NCBI GenBank assembly: GCA_017405805.1
Contig: JAFQZU010000031.1
Location: 1-62,536, forward strand
Source: Lachnospiraceae bacterium
GTDB lineage: Bacteria; Bacillota; Clostridia; Lachnospirales; Lachnospiraceae
Length of the DNA: 62,536 nucleotides
Direction: 5' to 3'
Position numbers and translations under genes: made by a program. Each line of letters starts with the position of its first letter. The first letter of the stretch is position 1. The notes below the pieces were generated by a model that saw only the letters and a program-made list of their open reading frames with translations, had not been told where the DNA came from and did no database searches. Positions 1-7,994 of this stretch are shown here, one piece after another.

Positions 1-1
1 G

Positions 2-1345
2 GACAAAGAACCCACCTGTACAGAAGCTGGTTCTAAGAGCATCCATTGCACAGTATGTGATGCGATTCTGGAAGACAGCGACGTAGAATTACCCGCAACC
101 GGGCATCAGTACGATGAAGGGAAAGTCACAACAGAACCCACTTGTACAGAAACAGGTGTAAAGACCTTTAGCTGCACTGTCTGTGATGACACAAAGACAG
201 AGGAGATCCCTGCGGCAGGTCATAAACCGGCCAAGGATTACACAGTGGATAAGGAGTCTACTTTTACCGAGTATGGCGTCCAGAGTATTCACTGTACGGT
301 TTGCGCCAAGCCTATTCCCGGCACGGAAAAGAAGATAGAGCTGAAGAAAGGATGGAAAGAAGAAGGCTCTTTCAGGATGTACTACTATGGTGACGGATCT
401 TCTGCAAAGGATGGTATCGTCGAGATCGAAGGCGTGGAATACGGTTTTGACAAGGAAGGACATACCGTATCCGGTTGGCAAATTTTTGACGGTAAGAAGT
501 ATCACTTCGCAAACGACGGTGAAATGATGAAGAGTCAGTTCTTTACTGACGAGACCGGAAAATACTATCTGTCCAGCAAGGGCCGGGTGAAAATTGGCTG
601 GCTCAAAATGAAGGGCGTAAATAAGTACTATTTCGATAAGGAAGGTGTCATGCAGACCGGCATCACTGAGATTGACGGTGACAGGTACTTCCTGAACACA
701 AACGGTGCGTTGTCCAGGGGCGTTTGGAAGAATCTGGACGGCAAGCGGTATCATCTCGATCCCGAAGGCCGTATACAGACCGGATGGCAGGAGATCAACG
801 GGAAGACCTTCTATTTCGCAGAAGACGGCAATATGTGCACCGGCATCACGAAGGTGGGCAGCAAGCGCTATTTCCTCAACTGGAACGGCGCCATGTCCCG
901 TAATACCTGGAAGACCGTAAACGGAAGAAGGTACCGTGTAAGTGCTGATGGCAGTCTCCTTACGGGATGGCAGAAGGTGAACGGTTTTACCTATCACTTC
1001 AATTCTTACGGTGTGATGCACACCGGCATCACAAAGATTGGAAAGGACTACTACTACTTACATGCCAACGGCGCTCTTTCCAGGCATACCTGGAAGAATA
1101 TGAACGGGAACCGTTACCGCGTCGATGACGACGGCAAGGTGCTAGTGGGAAGTCAACAGCTCTTCGGCAACTGGTATTATTTCGATCCGGCGAGAAAAGG
1201 GGCTATGGCGACTGGTCTTATCAGGATCGGCGGCCAGAATTATATTTACGGCAATGACGGTGTTATGCGCAAGAACTGTACTCAGGAGATCGGAGGTGTG
1301 ATCTATCAGGTTGACGGGTATGGAAGAGCAATACAAGTGAACTGA
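2..1345 (+). CDS. Secreted cell-wall-binding-repeat protein, C-terminal part (5' truncated by window edge)
   Basis: The frame is open from the first bases, so the start and any signal peptide lie outside the window. The first ~110 residues hold three copies of a ~40-residue Cys-pair unit (PTCTE-G...CTVC...PATGH), a small zinc-ribbon-like module common in surface proteins of gut Clostridia. The rest is about fifteen ~20-residue aromatic/Gly repeats of the type GWQ-NGK-YYF-DG-M-TG, the choline-binding/glucan-binding (CW_binding_1) fold. That repeat class anchors proteins to choline or glycan on the cell wall. No catalytic domain is visible in this part. The frame ends at a TGA at 1343-1345 and is followed by a terminator. 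Confidence 0.85.
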   Translation, partial: DKEPTCTEAGSKSIHCTVCDAILEDSDVELPATGHQYDEGKVTTEPTCTETGVKTFSCTVCDDTKTEEIPAAGHKPAKDYTVDKESTFTEYGVQSIHCTVCAKPIPGTEKKIELKKGWKEEGSFRMYYYGDGSSAKDGIVEIEGVEYGFDKEGHTVSGWQIFDGKKYHFANDGEMMKSQFFTDETGKYYLSSKGRVKIGWLKMKGVNKYYFDKEGVMQTGITEIDGDRYFLNTNGALSRGVWKNLDGKRYHLDPEGRIQTGWQEINGKTFYFAEDGNMCTGITKVGSKRYFLNWNGAMSRNTWKTVNGRRYRVSADGSLLTGWQKVNGFTYHFNSYGVMHTGITKIGKDYYYLHANGALSRHTWKNMNGNRYRVDDDGKVLVGSQQLFGNWYYFDPARKGAMATGLIRIGGQNYIYGNDGVMRKNCTQEIGGVIYQVDGYGRAIQVN

Positions 1346-1386
1346 TTGACCTCATTACCTCTAAGGTCATTTTCCCAAAAAGAGAA

Positions 1387-1421
1387 GGGGCGTCGCATTT
1401 TTCCAATGCGGCGCCCCCTTT
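1387..1421. terminator. Bidirectional intrinsic terminator between surface protein and fba
   Basis: A 12-bp stem (GGGGCGTCGCAT against ATGCGGCGCCCC, one mismatch) with a short T-rich loop is followed by TTT on the plus strand. On the minus strand it is followed by TTCTCTTTTT. It sits between convergent genes and can end both transcripts. Confidence 0.8.
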
Positions 1422-1439
1422 GATGTAAAACTTACAGGA

Positions 1440-2408
1440 TCATGCCTTCCCGGCACTGCCGAGCACATTCTGGATCTTGTGCGCGACCATATCCTTGACG
1501 GCCTGCCTTGCGGGCTTGAGGTACTGTCTGGGATCGAAGTGATCGGGGTGCTCCGCGAAGTATTTCCGGATGTTGCCGGTCATGGCAAGGCGGATATCGG
1601 AGTCGATGTTGATCTTGCAGACGGAGAGCTCAGCCGCGTGACGGAGCTCGTTCTCCGGGATGCCGATCGCGTCGGGCATATTGCCGCCGTAGGTGTTGAC
1701 CATTTTGACGAATTCCTGAGGGACCGAAGAGGAACCGTGCAGAACGATGGGGAAGCCGGGGAGTCTTCTGGAAACCTCCTCCAGCACGTCAAAACGCAGC
1801 GGCGGCGGAACCAGGATCCCCTCCGCATTGCGCGTGCACTGCTCGGGTCTGAACTTATAAGCGCCGTGGGAGGTGCCGATGGCGATCGCCAGGGAGTCGC
1901 AGCCGGTCCGGGTGACGAATTCCTCGACTTCTTCGGGGCGGGTGTAGCTGGCTTTTCCGGCCTCGACGACAACCTCGTCCTCGACGCCTTCCAGGGTTCC
2001 GAGCTCTGCCTCTACGACTACGCCGTGGGCGTGTGCATACTCGACGACCTGTTTGGTCAGGGCGATGTTGTCCTCAAAGGATTTGGAGGAGGCGTCGATC
2101 ATGACGGAGGTAAAACCGCCGTCGATGCAGCTCTTGCACAGCTCAAAGGTGTCGCCGTGATCGAGGTGAAGCGCGATCGGGATCTCGGGATTTTCGATGA
2201 TGGCCGCTTCGACCAGCTTCACAAGGTAGGTGTGGTTCGCATAAGCGCGCGCGCCCTTGGAGACCTGCAGGATGACCGGGCTCTTCAGTTCGCCGGCCGC
2301 CTCGGTTATTCCCTGGACGATCTCCATGTTGTTCACATTGAAGGCGCCGATCGCATATCCGCCGTCATAAGCTTTCCGGAACATTTCAGTGGTGGTTACT
2401 AATGCCAT
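1440..2408 (-). CDS. fba: Class II fructose-1,6-bisphosphate aldolase
   Basis: 322 residues, the full length of the class II (zinc-dependent) family. It reversibly cleaves fructose-1,6-bisphosphate to dihydroxyacetone phosphate and glyceraldehyde-3-phosphate in cytoplasmic glycolysis and gluconeogenesis. Visible motifs are N-terminal GAFNVNN, the zinc/active-site segment HLDHGD, the glycine-rich phosphate loop with GTSHGAYKF, and HGSSSVP near residue 225. The ATG at 2408 has a strong AAAGGAGG site just upstream. The gene stands alone between a convergent surface-protein gene and the divergent folate operon. Confidence 0.96.
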   Translation of the reverse strand: MALVTTTEMFRKAYDGGYAIGAFNVNNMEIVQGITEAAGELKSPVILQVSKGARAYANHTYLVKLVEAAIIENPEIPIALHLDHGDTFELCKSCIDGGFTSVMIDASSKSFEDNIALTKQVVEYAHAHGVVVEAELGTLEGVEDEVVVEAGKASYTRPEEVEEFVTRTGCDSLAIAIGTSHGAYKFRPEQCTRNAEGILVPPPLRFDVLEEVSRRLPGFPIVLHGSSSVPQEFVKMVNTYGGNMPDAIGIPENELRHAAELSVCKINIDSDIRLAMTGNIRKYFAEHPDHFDPRQYLKPARQAVKDMVAHKIQNVLGSAGKA

Positions 2409-2454
2409 GGTTTGTCCTCCTTTTCCTTATTTTGCTTTGGGCTGTATCAAACTA

Positions 2455-2460
2455 ATTATA
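2455..2460 (-). promoter_or_regulatory. Predicted -10 box of fba
   Basis: On the minus strand this reads TATAAT, about 47 bases ahead of the aldolase start. I see no good -35 box, so only the -10 is called. Confidence 0.45.
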
Positions 2461-2541
2461 CAATATCACCGTGCGGCCGCCTATTACCGATTACGCAGGA
2501 AATACTTAATTTAGGGAATAGTATTGTCCGCATCGATTCGT

Positions 2542-2547
2542 TATAAT
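2542..2547 (+). promoter_or_regulatory. Predicted -10 box of the folate operon
   Basis: A perfect TATAAT lies about 50 bases before the tetrahydrofolate riboswitch and would place the RNA start just ahead of it. The -35 region is poor. Confidence 0.5.
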
Positions 2548-2598
2548 GATATTGAAAAAACAGCAGGAAAGGTTTGCCCAACCTGCTCATACACTAAC

Positions 2599-2702
2599 GG
2601 TCAGAGTAGGAATGACGCGTCAAGTGCCGCAGAATGGGAAGTTGTCTGCGGACGAAAGGATCAGAATCGGTTCTGCGTTGGCATTCCGCATCCGCTGCAC
2701 CA
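2599..2702 (+). promoter_or_regulatory. Tetrahydrofolate (THF, folT-type) riboswitch
   Basis: The RNA shows the conserved THF aptamer layout: an AGAGTAG start, a GAATG strand pairing with a distal CATTC, GCGT-AAGTG, a CCGCAG/CTGCGG stem enclosing AATGGGA-GTTGT, an ACGAA segment, and a closing CATTCCGCATCCGCT. It lies directly upstream of a FolT-like transporter and folate enzymes, the usual position of this class. THF binding is expected to lower expression. I see no clear terminator between it and the start codon, so control of ribosome access is more likely than termination. Confidence 0.88.
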
Positions 2703-2777
2703 TCCAAGCTCCCGAGCGGTGGCGTCGCAGCAATTCATGAATCAGTTGTTTCGGTCCGCATGAAAGGAGTTTTTCTT

Positions 2778-3299
2778 ATGTTTGAAAGCAGGAACGGAGC
2801 GATCGCAAAAAAAGTGGTCATGCTGGGGTTCCTCACGGCGCTCTACATTGTTTTGGAAAGATTTCTGTCCTTTAACGTATGGAATATGCGTGTCGGGTTT
2901 GCCTTTATCGCACTGGCGGTGGCGGGCATGCTCTACGGGCCCCTTCCGGCCGGCATGGTCGGCGCCGCAGGGGATGTCCTGGGGATGCTTCTTTTCCCGA
3001 CGGGGCCTTATTTTCCCGGGTTTACGCTCACGGCTTTCCTGACCGGGGCGGTCTATGGTATTTTCCTGCGCGACACGGTCACCACGAAGAAAATGGTCGC
3101 TGCCGTGGCCGTCAATCAGCTGGTGCTGAGTCTTTTCGTGCAGACACTCTGGATCTCCATTACGTACGGATCGCCGTATCTTCCGCTGCTCCCGGTGCGG
3201 CTCACGCAGTGCCTGATCATGATCCCGGTACAGCTGATCGCGCTGCAGGTTCTCAGGAGACCGATCATGTCCGCGGTAAAAGGAGCGGGACTGCAGTAA
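2778..3299 (+). CDS. folT: ECF transporter S component for folate
   Basis: 173-residue, very hydrophobic membrane protein with about six helices, the size of an ECF S component (substrate-binding subunit that works with shared EcfA/A'/T). Recognisable signatures are the N-terminal AIAKKVVMLGFLTAL helix, the R-V-G-F segment and the GPYFPGFTLTAF loop of FolT. The THF riboswitch upstream and folC downstream support folate or a reduced folate as ligand. I chose ATG 2778 because AAAGGAG sits 7 bases ahead. Upstream in-frame starts lie in the riboswitch. Confidence 0.88.
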   Translation: MFESRNGAIAKKVVMLGFLTALYIVLERFLSFNVWNMRVGFAFIALAVAGMLYGPLPAGMVGAAGDVLGMLLFPTGPYFPGFTLTAFLTGAVYGIFLRDTVTTKKMVAAVAVNQLVLSLFVQTLWISITYGSPYLPLLPVRLTQCLIMIPVQLIALQVLRRPIMSAVKGAGLQ

Positions 3300-3316
3300 T
3301 GAGGAGAGACAGGAAA

Positions 3317-5248
3317 ATGACGGTTCAGGAGGCGATCGACTATATCAACACGCATACCTGGAGCCAGTGGCGGCTCGGCCTCTCGCGCACGCGGGAGCTA
3401 TTGAACAGGCTCGGCGATCCGCAGAAGCAGCTTAGGTTCGTACATGTGGCCGGCTCCAACGGCAAGGGGTCTACCTGCGCGATGCTGGAGCGGATCCTGC
3501 GCGAAGCCGGGTACAGGACCGGCCTGTTTCCGTCCCCTTACATCGAGGATTTCCGGGAGCGCATCCAGGTAAACGGAGAGATGATCACGGAGGAGGCCCT
3601 CTGTGAAATCACGGAACTCGTCCGGAAAGAGGCGGACGCCATGGAGGACCATCCGAGCCAGTTCGAGCTGGTGACGGCGATCGGCATGGTCTATTTCGTG
3701 CGGGAAAAATGCGATATGGTCGTGCTGGAAGTGGGCCTGGGAGGCGAGTTCGACGCCACCAATGTGATCGACGCGCCGGAGATCGCCGCCATCACCCACA
3801 TCGGCCTCGAGCACACGGAGTATCTGGGCGATACTCTCGCCAAAATCGCGCAGACCAAGTCGGGCATCATCAAGACCGGCTCCGACGTGGTGCTGTATGA
3901 AAACGACCCGGAGGTCATGGAGGTCGTGGAGAAGGTGTGCAGGGAGAAAAACTGCCCCCTGCATATAGCGGAGTACGGCCGGATTAGGCCGCTGGAAGTG
4001 TCCCTGGAGGGCCAGACTTTTTTGTGGAGTCCTTCTTCCCGGCCGGCCGAAGGCATGCGGGAGACAGCTGATTCCCGGCCGGCTGATAGCATGCGGGATC
4101 CTGTTAAGCTCCGGCTTTCCCTTCTCGGGGAGTATCAGCTGCACAATGCGGCGACGGTCCTTACATGTGTGGAGGCCCTCCGCGAAAGAGGATTTGCCAT
4201 CCCGCAGGAGGCGGTGGAAAAAGGACTTGCGCAGGTGGAATGGCCTGCCCGGTTTGAAGTGCTGTGCAGGGAGCCCCTCTTTATCCTGGACGGGGGACAC
4301 AATCCCCAGTGCGCCGAGGCGCTGGCGCAATCGCTGGAGGCGGTGATACCGGACGCCGGGGGGAAAATCGTCTTTTTGACGGGGGTCCTTGCTGATAAGG
4401 ACTACGGGAAGATCATCGATCACATTGCCCCCTATGCCCGCGAATTCGTCTGCGTGACGCCGGATTCGGGAAGAGCCCTGCCGGCGGAGGACTTCGCCGC
4501 TTTCCTGCAGGGAAGAGGATTGGCCGCTGCGGCCTGCGCCAGTATTGAAGAGGGGATCAAAGTCAGCCTGCAGAAGGCGGTCGGCACACACGCGGCGGAG
4601 CCGGCGGATTCATTCGCGCCGGTCGTGGCGTTCGGTTCCCTGTACATGGCCGGAACCATCCGGAGCGCATTTTCTCATCTGTGCAAACAGCAGCAGCGGG
4701 AGATCGCGACCGCGAGAAGGCGGGCGATGACGCAAGAGGAGCGTGACAGGAAGAACGGAGAAATCTCCGCTAATCTGATCAAACTGCTCAGCGGAGATGC
4801 TTATCAGAAGGTGAAAACGGTCTTCAGCTACCGCGGCGTCTGGGACGAAGCCAATGTGGACGTCTTTAATGCGTGGGCAAGTGAGCGCGGCATGCGCGTC
4901 GCCTACCCGATCCCCCTGGAGCACGGCATTATGCTGGCAGCGGTGCCGGAGGATGACAGCGCCTGGAAAAGCGGCGCCTATGATATCCAGGAGCCGGTCC
5001 GGGAGAGATCCCTGATCCTGAAACCGGAGGAGATCGATCTGATCATCGTGCCCTGCGTCGCTTTCGACAGGAGAGGGGCAAGATGCGGGCACGGCGCCGG
5101 ATACTATGACCGTTTTATAGCAGGCTGTGACCGCGAAAAGCTGGTGATGGCGGCCTATGATGCGCAGGAGCTCCGCACGGTCATGACGGAGAAGACGGAC
5201 CTGCCTGTCCGCACTGTGGTGACGGAGTCCGGCATCATCGAAAACTAA
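3317..5248 (+). CDS. folC: Bifunctional folylpolyglutamate/dihydrofolate synthase - 5-formyltetrahydrofolate cyclo-ligase fusion
   Basis: 643 residues holding two enzymes. Residues 1 to ~450 are FolC, with the Mur-ligase P-loop GSNGKGS, the TKSGIIK segment and a C-terminal domain ending in GSLYMAG. It adds glutamates to folates and may also make dihydrofolate from dihydropteroate. Residues ~455-643 are a complete 5-formyl-THF cyclo-ligase (MTHFS), with an N-terminal R-R-A-M-T-E-E-R helix, FSYRG, and the ATP/Mg signature DLIIVPCVAFD-R-G-R-GHGAGYYDRF. It converts 5-formyl-THF to 5,10-methenyl-THF. ATG 3317 has GAGGAG upstream; an in-frame ATG at 3299 overlaps the folT stop and is a possible alternative. 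A ~12-residue duplicated insert lies near residue 245. Confidence 0.92.
   Translation: MTVQEAIDYINTHTWSQWRLGLSRTRELLNRLGDPQKQLRFVHVAGSNGKGSTCAMLERILREAGYRTGLFPSPYIEDFRERIQVNGEMITEEALCEITELVRKEADAMEDHPSQFELVTAIGMVYFVREKCDMVVLEVGLGGEFDATNVIDAPEIAAITHIGLEHTEYLGDTLAKIAQTKSGIIKTGSDVVLYENDPEVMEVVEKVCREKNCPLHIAEYGRIRPLEVSLEGQTFLWSPSSRPAEGMRETADSRPADSMRDPVKLRLSLLGEYQLHNAATVLTCVEALRERGFAIPQEAVEKGLAQVEWPARFEVLCREPLFILDGGHNPQCAEALAQSLEAVIPDAGGKIVFLTGVLADKDYGKIIDHIAPYAREFVCVTPDSGRALPAEDFAAFLQGRGLAAAACASIEEGIKVSLQKAVGTHAAEPADSFAPVVAFGSLYMAGTIRSAFSHLCKQQQREIATARRRAMTQEERDRKNGEISANLIKLLSGDAYQKVKTVFSYRGVWDEANVDVFNAWASERGMRVAYPIPLEHGIMLAAVPEDDSAWKSGAYDIQEPVRERSLILKPEEIDLIIVPCVAFDRRGARCGHGAGYYDRFIAGCDREKLVMAAYDAQELRTVMTEKTDLPVRTVVTESGIIEN
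4037..4098 (+). repeat. In-frame 36-bp duplication inside folC
   Basis: Two 26-bp copies (4037-4062 and 4073-4098), each TCCCGGCCGGC-5nt-GCATGCGGGA, differ at three bases and start 36 bp apart. They encode SRPAEGMRE and SRPADSMRD in a surface loop of FolC between the two domains' conserved parts. Confidence 0.75.
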
Positions 5249-5269
5249 TCCAGGATTCAGGAGGTGCAA

Positions 5270-5662
5270 ATGAAAAAGTATGTTACATTGGTGGTTGCGA
5301 TCGGTTTCTGTCTGTTTCTGCTGACGGGCTGCGGGAGCGCGGGCGGCGCGCAGGAAAATGCGGACGCTTCGCTCGAGGAAGAAGAGGATTCGGAACCCGC
5401 GGGTCCGGATGACGAATATGTGGTAGCCGTCATGGACGACAAAAGCGAGGATCCCCTCTCCGGCGCCAAGGTCCAGGTCATCTCGGATGCGGAGACTCTG
5501 GATGGAACGACGGATGCGGACGGCGTGGTCATCTTCAAGATCGCGGACGGGCATTACACCGTTAAGCTTGTGGAGGCGCCGAAGGGATACGAAGGAACGG
5601 CCGAGGTCCTGGAGATGACGGAAAGCGAAAAATCCGCAGTCTTCAGACTGAATAAGAATTGA
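5270..5662 (+). CDS. Small lipoprotein with CnaB/SpaA-like domain
   Basis: 130 residues. A short basic start (MKKY), a hydrophobic stretch and the lipobox LTGC predict lipid attachment at about Cys20 and exposure outside the membrane. An acidic linker follows. Residues ~50-115 resemble a prealbumin-like CnaB/SpaA strand domain: DPLSGAKVQVISD, then DGTTDADG, then GHYTVKLVEAPKGYE, the usual signature ending. The fold is structural, so no enzymatic role is implied. It starts 21 bases after folC and is probably co-transcribed. AGGAGGTG precedes ATG 5270; an upstream in-frame GTG overlaps this ribosome site and is unlikely. Confidence 0.75.
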   Translation: MKKYVTLVVAIGFCLFLLTGCGSAGGAQENADASLEEEEDSEPAGPDDEYVVAVMDDKSEDPLSGAKVQVISDAETLDGTTDADGVVIFKIADGHYTVKLVEAPKGYEGTAEVLEMTESEKSAVFRLNKN

Positions 5663-5668
5663 CGCGAT

Positions 5669-6610
5669 ATGAATGGTCTTGCGCTCTCAAGAGCCTATTT
5701 TGAACAATATGGAAGGCCCTTACTGGAAGAACAGTTTCCGGATCTTCTGCCGTTTCTGGCGGCCGGTCTGTTCGGCAGCGGCTCCGAGTGCCTTGGTTAT
5801 GACGACGAAGTGTCGAGGGATCATGACTATGAGCCGGGCTTTTGCATCATGCTTCCCGACGAGGAAACTGTAGACCGCCGATCGGCCTTTTTGCTGGAAA
5901 GAGCTTACGCAAAGCTGCCGCGGGAATTCGAGGGCTTCCGGAGACAGCTGATTCTTCCCGCCGGCGGCGCGCGGCACGGCGTGATGCGGACCGCGGATTT
6001 TCTGATGGAGAAGACCGGGACGCCCGACGGGCGGCTCACCCTTGCCCAGTGGTTTTCGGTTCCGCAGCAGTCCCTTTTGGAGGTGACGAACGGGGAGCTA
6101 TATTTTGACAACTGCGGGGAGTTGGCCGGCGTGCGGGAACGGCTCTCTTATTATCCGGAGGATGTCCGGAGGAAGAAGCTGGCGGGGCAACTCCTCCTGA
6201 TGGGGCAGGCCGGCCAGTACAATTACGCAAGGTGCCTGCAGCACAAGGAGACGGCCGCGGCCCAGCTCGCCGTGTTCGAATTCGTAAAGAGCGCGGCAGA
6301 GGTGCTCTTTATGCTGAACCGCTCCTATCAGCCCTACTACAAGTGGACCTTCCGGGCTATGCGCGGCCTGACGATCCTCCCCTTCGAGGCAGAGCTCATG
6401 GAATACCTGCTCACCTCGGACAACGACGGGGATAACGCGGAGGAAAAATATCGTGTCATAGAAGGGATCTCTCTTGACGTGATCGAAGAGCTGATCCGGC
6501 AGGACCTCACCAGCGCGGACGGCGGGGACCTGGAGAAGCATGCGTATTCCGTCAACGACGGCATCGCGGACGCGCAGATCCGAAATCTGCATATCCTTGC
6601 AGCCATTTAA
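5669..6610 (+). CDS. DUF4037-family protein, nucleotidyltransferase-like
   Basis: 313 residues. Residues ~30-60 contain GLFGSGSECLGYDDEVSRDHD, matching the start of a nucleotidyltransferase fold (GS motif followed by spaced acidic residues) seen in DUF4037 proteins. The helical C-terminal part with VRRKKLAGQLLLMGQAGQYNY also fits that family. The substrate is unknown. It begins 6 bases after the lipoprotein stop with no obvious ribosome site, suggesting translational coupling to it. It is the last gene before the convergent dinB operon. Confidence 0.65.
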   Translation: MNGLALSRAYFEQYGRPLLEEQFPDLLPFLAAGLFGSGSECLGYDDEVSRDHDYEPGFCIMLPDEETVDRRSAFLLERAYAKLPREFEGFRRQLILPAGGARHGVMRTADFLMEKTGTPDGRLTLAQWFSVPQQSLLEVTNGELYFDNCGELAGVRERLSYYPEDVRRKKLAGQLLLMGQAGQYNYARCLQHKETAAAQLAVFEFVKSAAEVLFMLNRSYQPYYKWTFRAMRGLTILPFEAELMEYLLTSDNDGDNAEEKYRVIEGISLDVIEELIRQDLTSADGGDLEKHAYSVNDGIADAQIRNLHILAAI

Positions 6611-6677
6611 AAAGCTGGGGATAGGTGCCGCAGGGTTTTAAGTGGTCACGGCCCAAGGCGCCTATACACGGCCATAC

Positions 6678-7979
6678 TTACTTGGGATCGCTTATGTGAG
6701 GATTTCCTCTGATCAGCGTTCCTTCTCCATACCGTTCATTGACCTGCTGCAGCATGGAGCTGAGCAGGTTTTCTTTTTCCTGTCTTTTGCGCCTTTCTGC
6801 CTCCGCGGCGGCCTGCTCGTCTTCTGTCTGCTGCTGATCCGCCCACTCGAAGAGGTCCATCTGGTGCATTTTTTTCTCGCTGAGGCGGGATACGCCGACG
6901 CCGATCAGGCGCACCGGGACGCCATCGGAAAACAGGCCTTCGGTCCCGGTGAGCAGGCGCTCTGCCAGCTGCAGGCAGGCGTCCTCCAGCACCGCGGGGG
7001 AATCCGTGGCTTCCGGCAGAGAGCTCTGCCTGGAGTATCGCTGGAAATCGGCGCTCTTTACCTGCAGGGTGACCGTCTGCGCGGCGACGCCGGCTTTTTT
7101 CATGCGGTCCGACACCTTCTGCACAAGCCATCGGATGACGGGAATGCCGTTCGTCTCATAGTTATCCCGGTTCACATCTTCGGACAGCGTGCGCTCGTTG
7201 GAAATGCTCTTCGCCTTCTCGCGCTCGGGCGTCACGTTCGTCGAACCGATTCCGTTGGCGCTGCGGGAAATGTACATCCCCGCTTTGGGGCCGAGAAGGG
7301 ACCGGAGCTGTGCGGGATCCGCCTGCGCCGCGTCCCCGATCGTATCGATCCCCACAAGGCGGAGTTTTTCCGCGGTCGCCCTGCCGCAGCCGTAGAGTTC
7401 CCCGATGGGCAGAGGCCACATCTTCTTTTGGATCTCATCGGGATAGAGCGTGTGGGTGCGGTCGGGTTTTTCGAAGTCGCTCGCCATTTTGGCGAGGAGC
7501 TTATTGACGGATATGCCGACATTGACGGTGAAGCCCAGTTTTGCGAGGACCGACGCGCGGATCGACCGTGCCAGCGCCGCAGCGCCTTCGCGGTCCTCCG
7601 GGGACACCAGTTCCGTGACGTCCAGATAGGCCTCGTCGATGGAGACCTGCTGAACGAGGGGCGTGAGGGCAAAGAGCATATCCATCAGCCTGTGGGAGTA
7701 TGCCCGGTAGGTCTCGAAATCCGGCGGGACCGTGATCAGCTGCGGACATTTCTGCAGCGCCTTGACGACGGGCTCGCCTGTCCTGACGCCGTATTTCTTC
7801 GCGGGGATGGATTTGGCCGTGATGACGCCGTGCCGCGTCTTTACGTCGCCGCCCACGGCGGAGGGTATGGTGCGAAGGTCAACGCTGCCCGGATCTTCCT
7901 GCAGGCGCTTTAAGGCAGACCAGGAAAGGAAGGCGGAATTGACATCCACGTGAAAGATCGTGCGAAGGGAATTCTGCAT
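6678..7979 (-). CDS. dinB: DNA polymerase IV, Y-family translesion polymerase
   Basis: 433 residues. Palm-domain catalytic acids are in HVDVNSAFLS (residues ~10-19) and SIDEAYLD (~115), followed by the helix-hairpin-helix region (GELYGCGRATAEKL) and the little-finger domain. Near residue 375 is QMDLFEW, a beta-clamp-binding motif (Q-x-x-D-L-F), so it should be recruited to stalled forks. A charged, Gln/Glu-rich helix and a short tail follow. It is the last gene of a three-gene minus-strand operon behind two WYL regulators, 15 bases after the nearer one, which suggests damage-linked control. Confidence 0.93.
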   Translation of the reverse strand: MQNSLRTIFHVDVNSAFLSWSALKRLQEDPGSVDLRTIPSAVGGDVKTRHGVITAKSIPAKKYGVRTGEPVVKALQKCPQLITVPPDFETYRAYSHRLMDMLFALTPLVQQVSIDEAYLDVTELVSPEDREGAAALARSIRASVLAKLGFTVNVGISVNKLLAKMASDFEKPDRTHTLYPDEIQKKMWPLPIGELYGCGRATAEKLRLVGIDTIGDAAQADPAQLRSLLGPKAGMYISRSANGIGSTNVTPEREKAKSISNERTLSEDVNRDNYETNGIPVIRWLVQKVSDRMKKAGVAAQTVTLQVKSADFQRYSRQSSLPEATDSPAVLEDACLQLAERLLTGTEGLFSDGVPVRLIGVGVSRLSEKKMHQMDLFEWADQQQTEDEQAAAEAERRKRQEKENLLSSMLQQVNERYGEGTLIRGNPHISDPK

Positions 7980-7994
7980 CGGATAGTGCCTTTC

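Noticed and set aside
5941-5954. A 14-base match to the folC duplication region at 4061-4074
   Set aside because: Several 14-base matches are expected by chance in a window of this size, and flanking similarity is weak.
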